Below are positions 37,141 to 45,849 of a stretch of 64,000 bases of DNA, piece by piece. This DNA comes from an uncultured Anaeromusa sp. (lineage in GTDB: Bacteria; Bacillota; Negativicutes; Anaeromusales; Anaeromusaceae), in assembly GCF_963676855.1 (NCBI RefSeq), contig NZ_OY781460.1, positions 3,160,001-3,224,000 of the forward strand, written 5' to 3'. Each line of letters opens with the position of its first letter. The first letter of the stretch is position 1. A program made the translations under genes and the position numbers. Under the pieces are notes generated by a model. It was not told the origin of the DNA and searched no databases. It saw only the letters and a program-made list of their open reading frames with translations.

Positions 37141-38013
37141 TCAGCCTTGTTCCGCAACCATGCCTAAGCGGCGCGCCAGATGCAGCACGCTCTGCGCCCG
37201 CTGCACGACAGGGGCATCGACCATTTTGCCGCCCAGTGAGGCAACGCCGGAACCTTCGGCTTCGGCCCGCTGAATGGCTTCAATCACTTGCTCCGCCCAG
37301 TCGACGTCGAGAGCCGTGGGGTTAAAAATGCTGTGGATGGCGTCAATTTGCCGGGGGTTAATAGACAGCTTACCTTTAAAACCCAGCGCTTTAGCCAGAC
37401 GGGTATCCGCCAGCAAGCCTTCTTCGTCATTGGCGTCGGTAAAAGGCGTATCAATCGATTGAATGCCTGCTGCCGCGGCGGCGTTGATTAAAAGCGTCCG
37501 AGCCGTATAAATTTCTTGGCCGCCTTTGGTACGAGCCGCACCTAAGGCCGCTGTATAGTCTTCCGCTCCTAAGGCCAAGGCGTCTACACGAGGATGGGCC
37601 ACAGCAATACGCCCAGCTTCGGCAATACCTCGCGGAGTTTCTAAGAGCGCTATCAGCTTAACCGGTTTTTGTCCCGGTTTTTCCGCTTTTTCCACCATAG
37701 CCGCCACTTGGCAGATGTCTTCAGCACTTTCCACTTTGGGCACCACTAACGCGTCGGGGCCGCTGGCCACAATTAAAGGAATGTCTTGCGCCGCAAAGGT
37801 GTCCAAGGGATTAATCCGTACCGTCCGCTCGCTCTCGCCGTAGTCAACGGTACGCAGAGAGTAACTTACAAGATAGCGGGCCGCGTCTTTTTCGTTCGGC
37901 GCCACCGCATCTTCTAGATCCAAAATAACCGAGTCCGCGCCAAAAACGCCGCCATTTTGCAGCATCGCCGGGTTGTTGCCCGGGATAAACAGCATAGTCC
38001 TTCTTAATTGCAT
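37141..38013 (-). CDS. citE: Citrate/citramalate lyase beta subunit (acyl lyase)
   Basis: The beta subunit cleaves the ACP-bound citryl or citramalyl thioester to acetyl-ACP and the keto acid (oxaloacetate or pyruvate). The start at 38013 follows AAGGAGAG and gives 290 aa. The CitE TIM barrel is visible as RRTMLFIPGNNPAML, DSVILDLEDAV, VVPKVESAEDI, ALLETPRGI and ALGAEDYTAALGA. It overlaps citD by 10 nt. Confidence 0.95.
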   Translation of the reverse strand: MQLRRTMLFIPGNNPAMLQNGGVFGADSVILDLEDAVAPNEKDAARYLVSYSLRTVDYGESERTVRINPLDTFAAQDIPLIVASGPDALVVPKVESAEDICQVAAMVEKAEKPGQKPVKLIALLETPRGIAEAGRIAVAHPRVDALALGAEDYTAALGAARTKGGQEIYTARTLLINAAAAAGIQSIDTPFTDANDEEGLLADTRLAKALGFKGKLSINPRQIDAIHSIFNPTALDVDWAEQVIEAIQRAEAEGSGVASLGGKMVDAPVVQRAQSVLHLARRLGMVAEQG

Positions 38014-38306
38014 GATGCCATCTCTCCTTTCAGCGAAACTCCTGCACGGCTCAACGCCGTCAAAAAGCGAGCCCGAATGGTGCAATCTAGGGCGCCGCGG
38101 TCTACCGCTTTGACCTGCACGTCAGACACACCTTGCTCTTGCGCCACTTCTTGCAGAGTTTGCCGAATCGCGTCTCCATATTGAATCATGACGATGCTTT
38201 CTAGTTCTATACTTAAGCCCTTGCCCGCTTCACCAGGACTGATCTGAATCATGATGTCTCCTGATTCCAACGTGCCAGCCTGCGTTGCTTTCAGCACACT
38301 TGCCAT
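38004..38306 (-). CDS. citD: Citrate/citramalate lyase gamma subunit (acyl carrier protein)
   Basis: CitD is the 100-aa carrier subunit. It is modified on a serine, most likely S15 in QAGTLESGDIMIQI, with the phosphoribosyl-dephospho-CoA group that holds the acyl thioester. The ending DRGALDCTIRARFLTAL is typical. It is the first of the citDEFCXG genes, 21 nt after the P-loop/AlaX-like gene. Confidence 0.95.
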   Translation of the reverse strand: MASVLKATQAGTLESGDIMIQISPGEAGKGLSIELESIVMIQYGDAIRQTLQEVAQEQGVSDVQVKAVDRGALDCTIRARFLTALSRAGVSLKGEMASCN

Positions 38307-38327
38307 GCCAATTCCTCCTTCATTTCC

Positions 38328-39263
38328 CTATAGGCTGGCGGCATAGCTGACGCCGGCAAACCCATCCAGGTTGTTGTCCGACGGCGTGCCAACCAGACCA
38401 ATAATCAAATAACTCTTGCTCTTTTCATCACGTTTATATTCATGTAACAGACGGAAATTTTCAATTTCCTCCGTATTTTTCACATGCGTTCGCGGCCCCG
38501 TGCACAACCAGGCATCATCGCCAATGCAGATATGGTCTTCATCACTGTAGAAAACAGGCAGCGCCTCATCAATCAGACGTTTTACCTTCTTCTCCACTTC
38601 CTCTAAATCCACGTCCATATCGACAGGATACTCCAATACAAAACCATGATGCACGTCACGATGTTCAAAGGGAAGGATTGCGCCGTAATCGCGCAGCAGA
38701 ATGCGCGCTGTCAAATCCTCCGCCGTATGGGCCATCTTGCGATATTTCAGCGTTTTAGTTACAACATCCTTAATTTCCTGCGGAAAAGGACCAAACACAT
38801 TAGGACGTACGACGATCACTTCGCCGCCCACGCCCAAGAGCACGTCGGTATTAATATTTAGAGCCGGATACAATAAATCAAAATGTTCGACAATCACCCG
38901 TTTGCCGTGCTCCAACGCCTTAGAAACAGCTTCCGCTAAGACATGAAGCTGCGTGAACGCCATTTCAAAGCGCACATCCATATGATAGGTGTGGCTGGAG
39001 AAAAATCCCTTGTCAATATTTTTCAGGAGCGGCAAGGGCCGCACATTCACACCTTCATCATCATTGGTAAGCTCCAACCCCGGAAACATGCCTTTAATGA
39101 GAGACGACTTACCGGCTCCGGGACCCCCAATGACACCAATGAGCCGATCCAGAGGAGACAAATACCGTTCACTGATTTGCTGTCCTAGAATATACATGCG
39201 CTTGCGCCCCCGCGGGGCAAAGTAGCTGGCATACATCAATTGCTCGAGCATCATGGATTTCAT
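38328..39263 (-). CDS. P-loop ATPase fused to an AlaX/SAD-like domain, unknown function
   Basis: I know no described function for this 311-aa protein. The N-terminal half is a P-loop NTPase resembling uridine-kinase-like enzymes: Walker A GGPGAGKSS (46-54), a hydrophobic strand VIVEHFD (123-129) and HTYHMDVRFE (91-100). The C-terminal half (about 176-275) resembles the alanyl-tRNA-synthetase editing domain. HTAEDLTARILL stands where AlaX has HTAxHLL, and CTGPRTHVKNTEEIENF (254-270) echoes the CGGTHVxNTxEIG box. The zinc ligands are changed: HTAED lacks the second His, and C254-H260 are six apart instead of four. It sits between mal and citD, behind an internal terminator. Confidence 0.75.
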   Translation of the reverse strand: MKSMMLEQLMYASYFAPRGRKRMYILGQQISERYLSPLDRLIGVIGGPGAGKSSLIKGMFPGLELTNDDEGVNVRPLPLLKNIDKGFFSSHTYHMDVRFEMAFTQLHVLAEAVSKALEHGKRVIVEHFDLLYPALNINTDVLLGVGGEVIVVRPNVFGPFPQEIKDVVTKTLKYRKMAHTAEDLTARILLRDYGAILPFEHRDVHHGFVLEYPVDMDVDLEEVEKKVKRLIDEALPVFYSDEDHICIGDDAWLCTGPRTHVKNTEEIENFRLLHEYKRDEKSKSYLIIGLVGTPSDNNLDGFAGVSYAASL

Positions 39264-39289
39264 CGCTCCACCTCAATTACGCCGGCCTT

Positions 39290-39332
39290 AAAAAAAGGCA
39301 GCGTAGGCGCGCCGAAGCGCGCCCCGCCGCTG
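39290..39332 (-). terminator. Internal terminator between mal and the P-loop/AlaX-like gene
   Basis: On the minus strand, GGCGCGC-TTCG-GCGCGCC forms a 7-bp stem with a UUCG tetraloop, inside an outer CAGCG/CGCTG helix. It is followed by CCTTTTTTT. It starts 20 nt past the mal stop codon and should lower expression of the P-loop and cit genes relative to glm-mal. Confidence 0.8.
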
Positions 39333-39351
39333 TTGTCAGACGCCGGTCTCG

Positions 39352-40602
39352 TTACGCCTGGCGTGCCTTGCGCACCGCCAGAATGCGCTCCATTTCATTG
39401 TAAACAATCATCAGGCCTTCGTCTACACCCATGCCTGGTTTAGCCAGCATTTGCACCGGCTGCGTAGCCATAGCTACATGCACGCAAACCTGCGCCGAAC
39501 GGTCTGTTTCGTTACAAGTACCGCCCTGGTAAGCGCCAACGCCTTTTTTCTTGCAATAGATAACCGATTCAATAATATTGTTAATGCCGCCCAAGTCCGG
39601 GGTTTTGATCTGCAGCATATCGCCAGCGCCGTTGTCGGCAAAGTACTTGATATCGTCAAACGTGTTACACCATTCATCAGCCACCACTTGCACGCCGATT
39701 TTTTCTGCATGCAGCCGGGCGGTCAATTCTTTCAGCGCCAACATCTGTTTTTCCCGCTCTTCCATGTCCATGGGGCCTTCAATACGCAGTTGCAGCGGAG
39801 CCGCAGCAGCTTCCGCTTTGCGGAAGAAGTCCACCATTTTTCCAAGATCGTTGTTAAAGGCAATACCAATGGTGCCGTACACGTCAATATGCAGCACCGG
39901 CTGGTACTCTTCGCTGGTGCGCAGTTGCAGCACACGGTTTTTCAGCCAAGTGATATACTCCAGCAGCAACCCGCCGTCGTTGCCCAGCTTGGTTTCCACA
40001 TGATTGATCAACGCATGCGGCAGCACCTGCGCGCCTTTGATGATCATCTTATCGGAATTCTCATAACGGTTGTCGCCGGACTGCGTGAAGATCGGAATTT
40101 CTTTTTCACTTACAGTTGTACCGTATTCTTCGGCAACTACTTCACACATCAGTTTATGTTTTCCTTTAGCCACGGCGTCCAAAATAGCCTGGGTTACGCC
40201 GTAACGCAATGCCGTATGGATGGATTTGCCTGTTTTGGCATCCTTCATGGAGTCGATTTCTTCCGCCAAGGTTTTGAAGGAATTCAGTTCACGCCCTACC
40301 AGACGAGGCTTGATTTCCTTTTCAATCACCGGAATGAAATCTTTCGCCAAGAACAAGGGATCCCGTCCACCGGCGCCGCTGTACTGCACGGCAGCGCAAT
40401 CGCCGTAAGCAATTTGACCGTCTTCCAAGACAAGCATCACCGATACGGCTTCGCCGGACTGGCGAATCGCTTGGAAGCCGGGCGTTACAGGGTCTCCTAA
40501 ATAAGTAAAGCCATCATGGTCAGCGCCCTTTTTAATGGCCCGTTGATCGTCAAAATAAAAACCAGTAAGAGCTTTCGAGCAAACAACATCAACAATTTTC
40601 AT
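39352..40602 (-). CDS. mal: Methylaspartate ammonia-lyase
   Basis: This enolase-superfamily enzyme eliminates ammonia from threo-3-methylaspartate to give mesaconate. The start at 40602 (MKIVDVVCSKALTGFYFDDQ) follows AAGGAG and matches the known N-terminus of the Clostridium tetanomorphum enzyme. The protein is 416 aa. Catalytic residues sit at a constant +2 offset from that enzyme: H196, Mg ligands D240, E275 and D309, and base K333 in QIKTPDLGG. It lies after glmE, separated by 137 nt holding an 8-bp hairpin (AAGCCGGA/TCCGGCTT) without a T-run. Confidence 0.96.
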   Translation of the reverse strand: MKIVDVVCSKALTGFYFDDQRAIKKGADHDGFTYLGDPVTPGFQAIRQSGEAVSVMLVLEDGQIAYGDCAAVQYSGAGGRDPLFLAKDFIPVIEKEIKPRLVGRELNSFKTLAEEIDSMKDAKTGKSIHTALRYGVTQAILDAVAKGKHKLMCEVVAEEYGTTVSEKEIPIFTQSGDNRYENSDKMIIKGAQVLPHALINHVETKLGNDGGLLLEYITWLKNRVLQLRTSEEYQPVLHIDVYGTIGIAFNNDLGKMVDFFRKAEAAAAPLQLRIEGPMDMEEREKQMLALKELTARLHAEKIGVQVVADEWCNTFDDIKYFADNGAGDMLQIKTPDLGGINNIIESVIYCKKKGVGAYQGGTCNETDRSAQVCVHVAMATQPVQMLAKPGMGVDEGLMIVYNEMERILAVRKARQA

Positions 40603-40739
40603 GAGAACACACTCCTTTTTGTCTTTGGAGCCGCTGGGTAAGCCAGCAACTTCCCCCATCATTGACAAACGCTGCTGCTAAGCCGGAACTCCGCAAAGAA
40701 CTCCGGCTTCACAGCCTGGTTCAGAAAACTTTTTGTGTC

Positions 40740-42191
40740 TTAGCGCGGGCGTCCTACAAGGCGTCCTTTGGAAATGGCGTAAATATCGTCGATAACCATC
40801 TGGAAGCTGGCCGGACGGCGTTCCGCTTTAGCCCGCTCATCGATTTTACCGCGATGGAAATCAATGATGTCCTGCGTAAAGGGCAAATTGCCGCAATCGA
40901 AGAGACGCACGGCGCCGTGATGATCACGAGCCGGCAGAATCTTATTGATGGCATGGTTGCTGGGAGCAAACGGAACATCCAATACGCCGGCTTCAAAAGC
41001 CCGCACCGTACCGATGGCAATATCGCCTTCGCCCAATTCCAGAACCTTATCTACGATGCAGCGGGTTTCCGCTTTGATCATGGCAATTTCGTCTTCCAAT
41101 TGCTGCGTAGCTGGGAAGGTCTGATCTGCCAGCATGTTAATCATCTGCTTGGTAGTACGCAGGCCCATGGCATTGGCTTCTTTCGTAGGAATGCCCAGTG
41201 CTTCATGCGGCGTTTTCACGATAACTTTGGTAGCTTTCGCAAAGGCAGCCGCAGCAGCGCCCCAAGAGATAACGGCGAACGCCTTGGCTTCATCTTGCGG
41301 GAAGCCGCCCATCCACTGATGGAATACCGTAGTCAGCGTGCAGTCTTCATAACCAAATTTTGCGAAATACTCTTCAGCCAGCGCTTCTAAAGAACGAATG
41401 GCTGCGATATCCTGCACCAGGTTGCCGCATTGGCCATAGCCGAGAGTAATGTTTTTAACGCCTTGTTCGGCCGCCAAAATGCCTTCGATAATCGCTACGG
41501 CATGAGAAATGCTCGGCGGCACCAAGGTACCTGTCAAAGGTCCGAAGGGCTCGCGGTTGATTTCAACGCCATGCTCTGCATAGAGACCTACCAGGCGGTC
41601 TGTATACTGCCAATCAAGAATCGTCTGTTCCAGTGAAACGCTCTTGGCATACGGAATGTTGTAGGAAATGCCGCCGCCCTCATAAGAGGTAAAACCGCCG
41701 GCCAGCGTAATTTCCGTCAGCAGACGCGCATCCGGTGTGCCGTGACGTACCTGAATGGGACCGTCCACTTTTTCCGCCAATTTGCGCACCGCATGTACGC
41801 CATGGTTGACGGCAGGAAAACCGTTGAGCAAAGAACGACCAGCCTGTTTGCTTTCTTCAATGCCTACCTGGGCTTCTTTGTATTGATTTTGACGCGTATA
41901 GCTGTCAATCGTAGTCGGCAGCAGATCGGCTTCCCCTTCGGTGCGCAGGAAGTTCAGCAGTTCAATATGCTGATCCAAAAGTGCTACGCCAGCCCGAGGT
42001 TGCGTCAAAGTGCGTCCTTCTTTTTTAGCTTTGATAAGCTGTTTGGAAAAATGCTTGCGCGCCGGAATGGTTTCATGATATTTGACGGCTTCGTCAAAAT
42101 CCACCTCGGCTCCTGTAGGCCACTGGGCCAAAATCTCTTTGCGCATTGCGAAAAATTCGTCATGGGACCATTTCTTATTTTTCAATTCCAC
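40740..42191 (-). CDS. glmE: Glutamate mutase epsilon subunit
   Basis: GlmE is the large catalytic TIM-barrel subunit of AdoCbl-dependent glutamate mutase. With GlmS it converts L-glutamate to threo-3-methyl-L-aspartate. The 483-aa protein is of standard length. Visible family segments include [18 protein letters not shown], which contributes the substrate arginine region, and [13 protein letters not shown] and [12 protein letters not shown]. It starts 2 nt after glmL. Confidence 0.96.
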   Translation of the reverse strand: MELKNKKWSHDEFFAMRKEILAQWPTGAEVDFDEAVKYHETIPARKHFSKQLIKAKKEGRTLTQPRAGVALLDQHIELLNFLRTEGEADLLPTTIDSYTRQNQYKEAQVGIEESKQAGRSLLNGFPAVNHGVHAVRKLAEKVDGPIQVRHGTPDARLLTEITLAGGFTSYEGGGISYNIPYAKSVSLEQTILDWQYTDRLVGLYAEHGVEINREPFGPLTGTLVPPSISHAVAIIEGILAAEQGVKNITLGYGQCGNLVQDIAAIRSLEALAEEYFAKFGYEDCTLTTVFHQWMGGFPQDEAKAFAVISWGAAAAAFAKATKVIVKTPHEALGIPTKEANAMGLRTTKQMINMLADQTFPATQQLEDEIAMIKAETRCIVDKVLELGEGDIAIGTVRAFEAGVLDVPFAPSNHAINKILPARDHHGAVRLFDCGNLPFTQDIIDFHRGKIDERAKAERRPASFQMVIDDIYAISKGRLVGRPR

Positions 42192-42193
42192 GC

Positions 42194-43579
42194 TTATTGC
42201 CTCCGTTTCAGATATTTTTTCATCATCCGCAGAGCCACCTCGGGCTGTTCTTCCGACAGAAGCCCCATGGCGGAGAGAATGTATTCACCATCAATATAAT
42301 AATCACATTGTTTGGGTTTTAGATATTCCGCAGCCGCTGTGTCATAGCTAATGCCTTCAAGAATGCATTCCGGCCGGTCATGATGCACAATAACGCCGCC
42401 GGTGCCGATGACCTTCTTCACGGTAGTTAAGTCCTTGCCAACCTGTACGAATACCTCTCCTACGCAGCTGAAGACCGATTCGATTTTTCCTACATGGCGC
42501 TGCGCCGCCACTTTGGTGCACGCCCAGCCAAGAGCGTCCTCTATGGCCTGCTCCCGAGGTGTTTGCGGCAGCGTATCTACTTGGTTTTCCACCAAATGAC
42601 AGTATGCCGCCACTTCCTCTTCGCTGACCCCGGCTTTTTGAGCCAGGCGGGGAGCACTGGCCGCCTTTAGTAACGCGGTAGCGCTATAGCGCATGCCCAG
42701 ATCTCCCTCTACCGTCCGTTTGGCAAAAGGCTCTGGCAGCCCCCGCATGGTCACTGTAGGCTGTTTGGGCTCTCCTTTGGCGATGGAATACATGTCAGTA
42801 GTCGCACCGCCGATATCCACAATCATCAGATCGCCCCAACCACTTTCATGGGACGTTCCGGTACCTAAGAGCTCCGCTGCCTTGAGCACGGCTGCCGGGG
42901 TTGGCATCATCATCTTGTCTATAAATTTGTTGGCCTTATTCAAGCCCTTAGCTTCAATGATACGCCGCAAAAACAAGTCTCTGATGGCGCCGCGGGCAGG
43001 ATCAATATTCAACTCGCCCAAACGCGGCATGACATTTTCCGTATGCACCACTTCGGTCATGACTTTGCTTAAAATCCCAACCACTTGTGGCGTCACCGAC
43101 TTATTGCCTGCCACCAGCACCGGCACATCCAGGCCTAGTGTGCACAACATACGGGCATTATGGAGAATTACCTCCTTGTTGCCCCCATCCGTACCGCCGG
43201 CCAGAAGAATAATTTCCGGCTTTAAGGCTGCAATTTCTTCAATTTCGTACTCGCTGAGCTCGTTGCAGTACACTCCCAGCACCTTGGCACCGGCTCCTAA
43301 AGCCGCTCGTTTGGCAGCTTCAGCCGTTAATTCCGGCACCAGGCCAATGGCCACCATTTTCAGGCCGCCTGCAGCGCTGGAACAGCCCAGCACCCGCTGA
43401 AACTCCAGCTTGCCTGTCTGTGCAAAAAGCACATCCAAGCCTTCCTGCAACCCTTCCATGATATCTGTCTCTACTGTAGTAATGCCTCGTGCCGTGCCCA
43501 AAATTTCTTCTTTTTCGACATCTACAGCCGTAAGCTTGGTGTACGTGCTGCCAAAGTCAATGAGTAGCACATGGCTCAT
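42194..43579 (-). CDS. glmL: Glutamate mutase-associated ATPase GlmL (MutL, reactivase-type)
   Basis: This 461-aa ASKHA-fold ATPase is always encoded between the two mutase subunits. It is thought to exchange damaged cobalamin and protect the enzyme. Nucleotide-binding signatures are [12 protein letters not shown] at the N-terminus, [11 protein letters not shown] and [15 protein letters not shown], with [11 protein letters not shown] towards the end. This MutL is not the mismatch-repair protein of the same name. It follows glmS by 21 nt. Confidence 0.94.
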   Translation of the reverse strand: MSHVLLIDFGSTYTKLTAVDVEKEEILGTARGITTVETDIMEGLQEGLDVLFAQTGKLEFQRVLGCSSAAGGLKMVAIGLVPELTAEAAKRAALGAGAKVLGVYCNELSEYEIEEIAALKPEIILLAGGTDGGNKEVILHNARMLCTLGLDVPVLVAGNKSVTPQVVGILSKVMTEVVHTENVMPRLGELNIDPARGAIRDLFLRRIIEAKGLNKANKFIDKMMMPTPAAVLKAAELLGTGTSHESGWGDLMIVDIGGATTDMYSIAKGEPKQPTVTMRGLPEPFAKRTVEGDLGMRYSATALLKAASAPRLAQKAGVSEEEVAAYCHLVENQVDTLPQTPREQAIEDALGWACTKVAAQRHVGKIESVFSCVGEVFVQVGKDLTTVKKVIGTGGVIVHHDRPECILEGISYDTAAAEYLKPKQCDYYIDGEYILSAMGLLSEEQPEVALRMMKKYLKRRQ

Positions 43580-43600
43580 GCTCGTCTCTCCTCTCCCGGC

Positions 43601-44017
43601 TTACGCCCGGGCCAGGTCCTGCTTCAATTCCTCAATCACCTGGTCTGGTAAAATACCTGGTTCATATACACGGTCATAACCCATGGCAAGGAATTTTTCT
43701 TTTACTTCGGTGAAGTCGGTTTTGCCGACAACTAGGTTGCCGCCTACATACAGCTTGATACCGCCGATGCCGGCTTCTTTGCAAGCATCCCGCAGACCGC
43801 GGCAGTCAATTTCGCCGTGTCCGTAAAGAGATGCCACCAAGATGGCCTTCGCGTCGGTTTCAATCGCCGCATTGACGAATTCCTGTTGCGGCACCAGTAC
43901 GCCCAGATTGACCACCTCAAAACCAGCCGCCCGTAAGGCATGGGCAAGAATTTTATTACCCACCGCATGACAGTCAGCCCCGATAACTCCCAAGACGACC
44001 TTATCACTGTTTTCCAT
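43601..44017 (-). CDS. glmS: Glutamate mutase sigma subunit (B12-binding)
   Basis: GlmS is the 138-aa cobalamin-binding subunit. The base-off DxHxxG motif is D15-C-H17-A-V-G20, where H17 coordinates cobalt. The other B12-fold segments are ASLYGHGE and YVGGNLVVG. It follows the glutamate symporter gene by 36 nt. The gene symbol is shared with the unrelated glucosamine synthase. Confidence 0.97.
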   Translation of the reverse strand: MENSDKVVLGVIGADCHAVGNKILAHALRAAGFEVVNLGVLVPQQEFVNAAIETDAKAILVASLYGHGEIDCRGLRDACKEAGIGGIKLYVGGNLVVGKTDFTEVKEKFLAMGYDRVYEPGILPDQVIEELKQDLARA

Positions 44018-44053
44018 GGTTTGATCGCTCCTTACTTTGTGATTACTATTGTA

Positions 44054-45304
44054 TCAGTCGTCGTACTGCTGCGCATAAGCGACAGCCAGTTGTTCGTCAG
44101 GAAGCTCATGCTCCCAACGTGCTACAACGACCGAGGCAATACAGTTGCCAATAAGATTGCACGCCGTGCGCGCCATATCCAAAATTCGGTCGACTCCCAA
44201 AATGATTGCAATCCCCTCTACTGGCAGTCCAAAAGCGGCCGCCGTCCCTGCAATAACAATCAGCGAAGCCCCAGGCACCGCCGCAATGCCTTTTGTGGAA
44301 AGCATTAACGTCAATACCATGAGCAGCTGCGTAGTAAGAGGAAAGTCAATGTTGTAGACTTGTGCGATGAACACTACCGCCAACGCACTGTACAAGGTGG
44401 AACCATCCAAGTTGAAGGTATAACCGGTCGGCAGTACAAAGGTAACGATGTGCTTCGGCACTCCGAATTTTTCCAGCTTCGTCATTGCTACAGGCAGCGC
44501 CGCTTCACTAGATGCCGTTGAAAATGCAATCAGCAGCGGTTCTTTCAACGCTCGCAGCAAGTGAAAGAAGTTAACGCGAATCAGTACGGAAGCTATCGTA
44601 AGAACCAGCAAAACGAAAACAACCAGCGCAAAATACAACGAGCCAATCAGTTTCGCTAATGGTATCAGCATGCCTAGGCCAAACTTGCCTACAGTAAAAC
44701 CAATCAAGGCAAACACGCCGATAGGCGCCAGACGCATGACATAGCTCGTAAACTGGAACATGACTTCCGCAATACTGACTGCGACTTTCACCACCGGTTC
44801 GCCCTTGCTTCCCATCGCAGCCGCTGCTACGCCAAAGAAGACGGAAAACATGATGATTTGCAGCATATCGCCGCGCGCAGCCGCATCTACCACATTGGTC
44901 GGCACAATATTAATCAACATATGTGACATATCAATGCTTTTCTTCGATGCCGCCGTTACTGCAGCGGCATCGGTCGCGGTAATTTGCAGGCCCTGTCCGG
45001 GTTCGAAAACATTTACTACCGTCAAGCCGACTACCAAAGCCAGCGTTGTGGCGGCTTCAAACCAGATAATGGACTTCAAGCCCAGCCGCCCCAATTTTTT
45101 GAAATCGCCAGTTCCGGCAATCCCCATAATCAGTGAACTGAAAATCAAAGGAACAACAATCATTTTGATCATCCGAATAAACATGTCGCCGATAGGTTTG
45201 AGATCGACGGCAAGGGCTGGAAACAGATGTCCGAAAAGCACCCCCAGAATTAATCCTAGAAAGATCTGGGTGGTCAGACCCAATTTCCATTTGCCGTTTT
45301 TCAT
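44054..45304 (-). CDS. gltP: Sodium/proton:dicarboxylate symporter, probably glutamate/aspartate
   Basis: This SLC1-type (DAACS) transporter has 416 aa from the start at 45304, which has AAGGAG 11 nt upstream. An in-frame ATG at 45457 lacks a ribosome site. Family elements are HP1 STASSEAALPVAM, TM7 TFNLDGSTLY, HP2 KGIAAVPGAS and TM8 DRILDMARTACN. The last keeps the D, D, R, T and N positions that bind acidic amino acids in GltPh (D390, D394, R397, T398, N401). It is the first gene of the glm-mal-cit operon and should import the glutamate fermented by it. Confidence 0.92.
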   Translation of the reverse strand: MKNGKWKLGLTTQIFLGLILGVLFGHLFPALAVDLKPIGDMFIRMIKMIVVPLIFSSLIMGIAGTGDFKKLGRLGLKSIIWFEAATTLALVVGLTVVNVFEPGQGLQITATDAAAVTAASKKSIDMSHMLINIVPTNVVDAAARGDMLQIIMFSVFFGVAAAAMGSKGEPVVKVAVSIAEVMFQFTSYVMRLAPIGVFALIGFTVGKFGLGMLIPLAKLIGSLYFALVVFVLLVLTIASVLIRVNFFHLLRALKEPLLIAFSTASSEAALPVAMTKLEKFGVPKHIVTFVLPTGYTFNLDGSTLYSALAVVFIAQVYNIDFPLTTQLLMVLTLMLSTKGIAAVPGASLIVIAGTAAAFGLPVEGIAIILGVDRILDMARTACNLIGNCIASVVVARWEHELPDEQLAVAYAQQYDD

Positions 45305-45481
45305 TGTCAAGGCATCTCCTTTTTCGCTCCGGCCTGCCTCCTCTTGTGTCGGAGTGTTACTTTTGCCGCCCCCGGCAGCGAACTGTGCTGCAGCCTCTAA
45401 TCTTATTATTGTTAACAAAATACAGAAAACTACAGGACACGACAAAAGGTTTTTCATAACATTTGTAAAAAAAGTTCAAGC

Positions 45482-45499
45482 AATACAAACTTTTGTATT
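45482..45499. promoter_or_regulatory. LysR-type operator candidate
   Basis: AATACAAA-CT-TTTGTATT is a perfect dyad whose core ATAC-N8-GTAT resembles LysR-regulator sites (usual form ATAC-N7-GTAT). It lies about 180 nt before the symporter start and 350 nt downstream of the lysR-like gene. Confidence 0.4.
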
Positions 45500-45600
45500 C
45501 TTTTTCGGAGGACTAAGTTAACGTTTGGTCCTCTGAGAGAAGACTTATCGCTTTTTTCGGTTTTAAGGGAAAATTCCGTCTATATTGCCATTAATATAAG

Positions 45601-45681
45601 GCTTGCCTGCATCCTTCAGCGCGTCTTAATCCGCAGTCAAAAGTGTAATCATTACACTTTTGAAGGCGTACCAGGCAAAGC
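45601..45681 (-). ncRNA. Stem-closed leader domain with a 27-bp inverted repeat
   Basis: In the minus-strand transcript GCT-T-TGCCTG (45672-45681) pairs with CAGGCA-AGC (45601-45609), nine pairs with one bulge. Inside lies a perfect inverted repeat (45637-45663) with 13-bp arms (TCAAAAGTGTAAT) and a single central base. A CCTTC/GAAGG pairing competes with the base of that hairpin. It is either an RNA regulatory element or a DNA operator, and I do not recognise it as a known riboswitch. Confidence 0.45.
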
Positions 45682-45780
45682 TCAGGCTTCCAAGAAAGTC
45701 ACACCTCCACAGGACAGCGACATTTTACAAATGTTTTTTTCGATATTCAGATTTTTTTGATATATCCGGCGACTGTATTT

Positions 45781-45809
45781 ATTATACTACTCAGCTCTTC
45801 CACAGTAAA
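45781..45809 (-). promoter_or_regulatory. Promoter of the gltP-glm-mal-cit operon
   Basis: On the minus strand, TTTACT is followed after 17 nt by a perfect TATAAT, about 40 nt past the lysR-like stop codon. The predicted transcription start is near 45774. Confidence 0.65.
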
Positions 45810-45849
45810 ATCGGACATTTTTGTGTCTTACATCAGTTTTTTTGATGTG

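Larger units (their letters stand above)
45305..45849 (-). promoter_or_regulatory. Gene-free control region of the glutamate operon with a long leader
   Basis: These 545 nt hold no convincing gene and are AT-rich in the upstream half. They contain a strong promoter (45781-45809), a stem-closed domain with a 27-bp inverted repeat (45601-45681), a hairpin with 6-bp arms (45508-45533, GAGGAC/GTCCTC) and a short palindrome (45482-45499). The predicted leader is about 470 nt. I looked for a cobalamin riboswitch, since the mutase needs AdoCbl, and saw no B12-box consensus. Confidence 0.6.

Noticed and set aside
39451..40500. Long plus-strand open frame (about 349 codons) opposite mal
   Set aside because: It is fully antisense to methylaspartase. 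Its His/Phe-rich composition is typical of a complement-strand shadow of a real gene.
45305..45457. N-terminal extension of the symporter from an ATG at 45457
   Set aside because: The extension has no ribosome site, and its sequence (Gly/Ser/Glu-rich after a short hydrophobic stretch) does not fit the family. The ATG at 45304 has AAGGAG and gives the normal length.
45305..45849. Cobalamin riboswitch expected before an AdoCbl-dependent mutase operon
   Set aside because: I looked on the minus strand for the B12-box consensus and its partner stems and saw neither.
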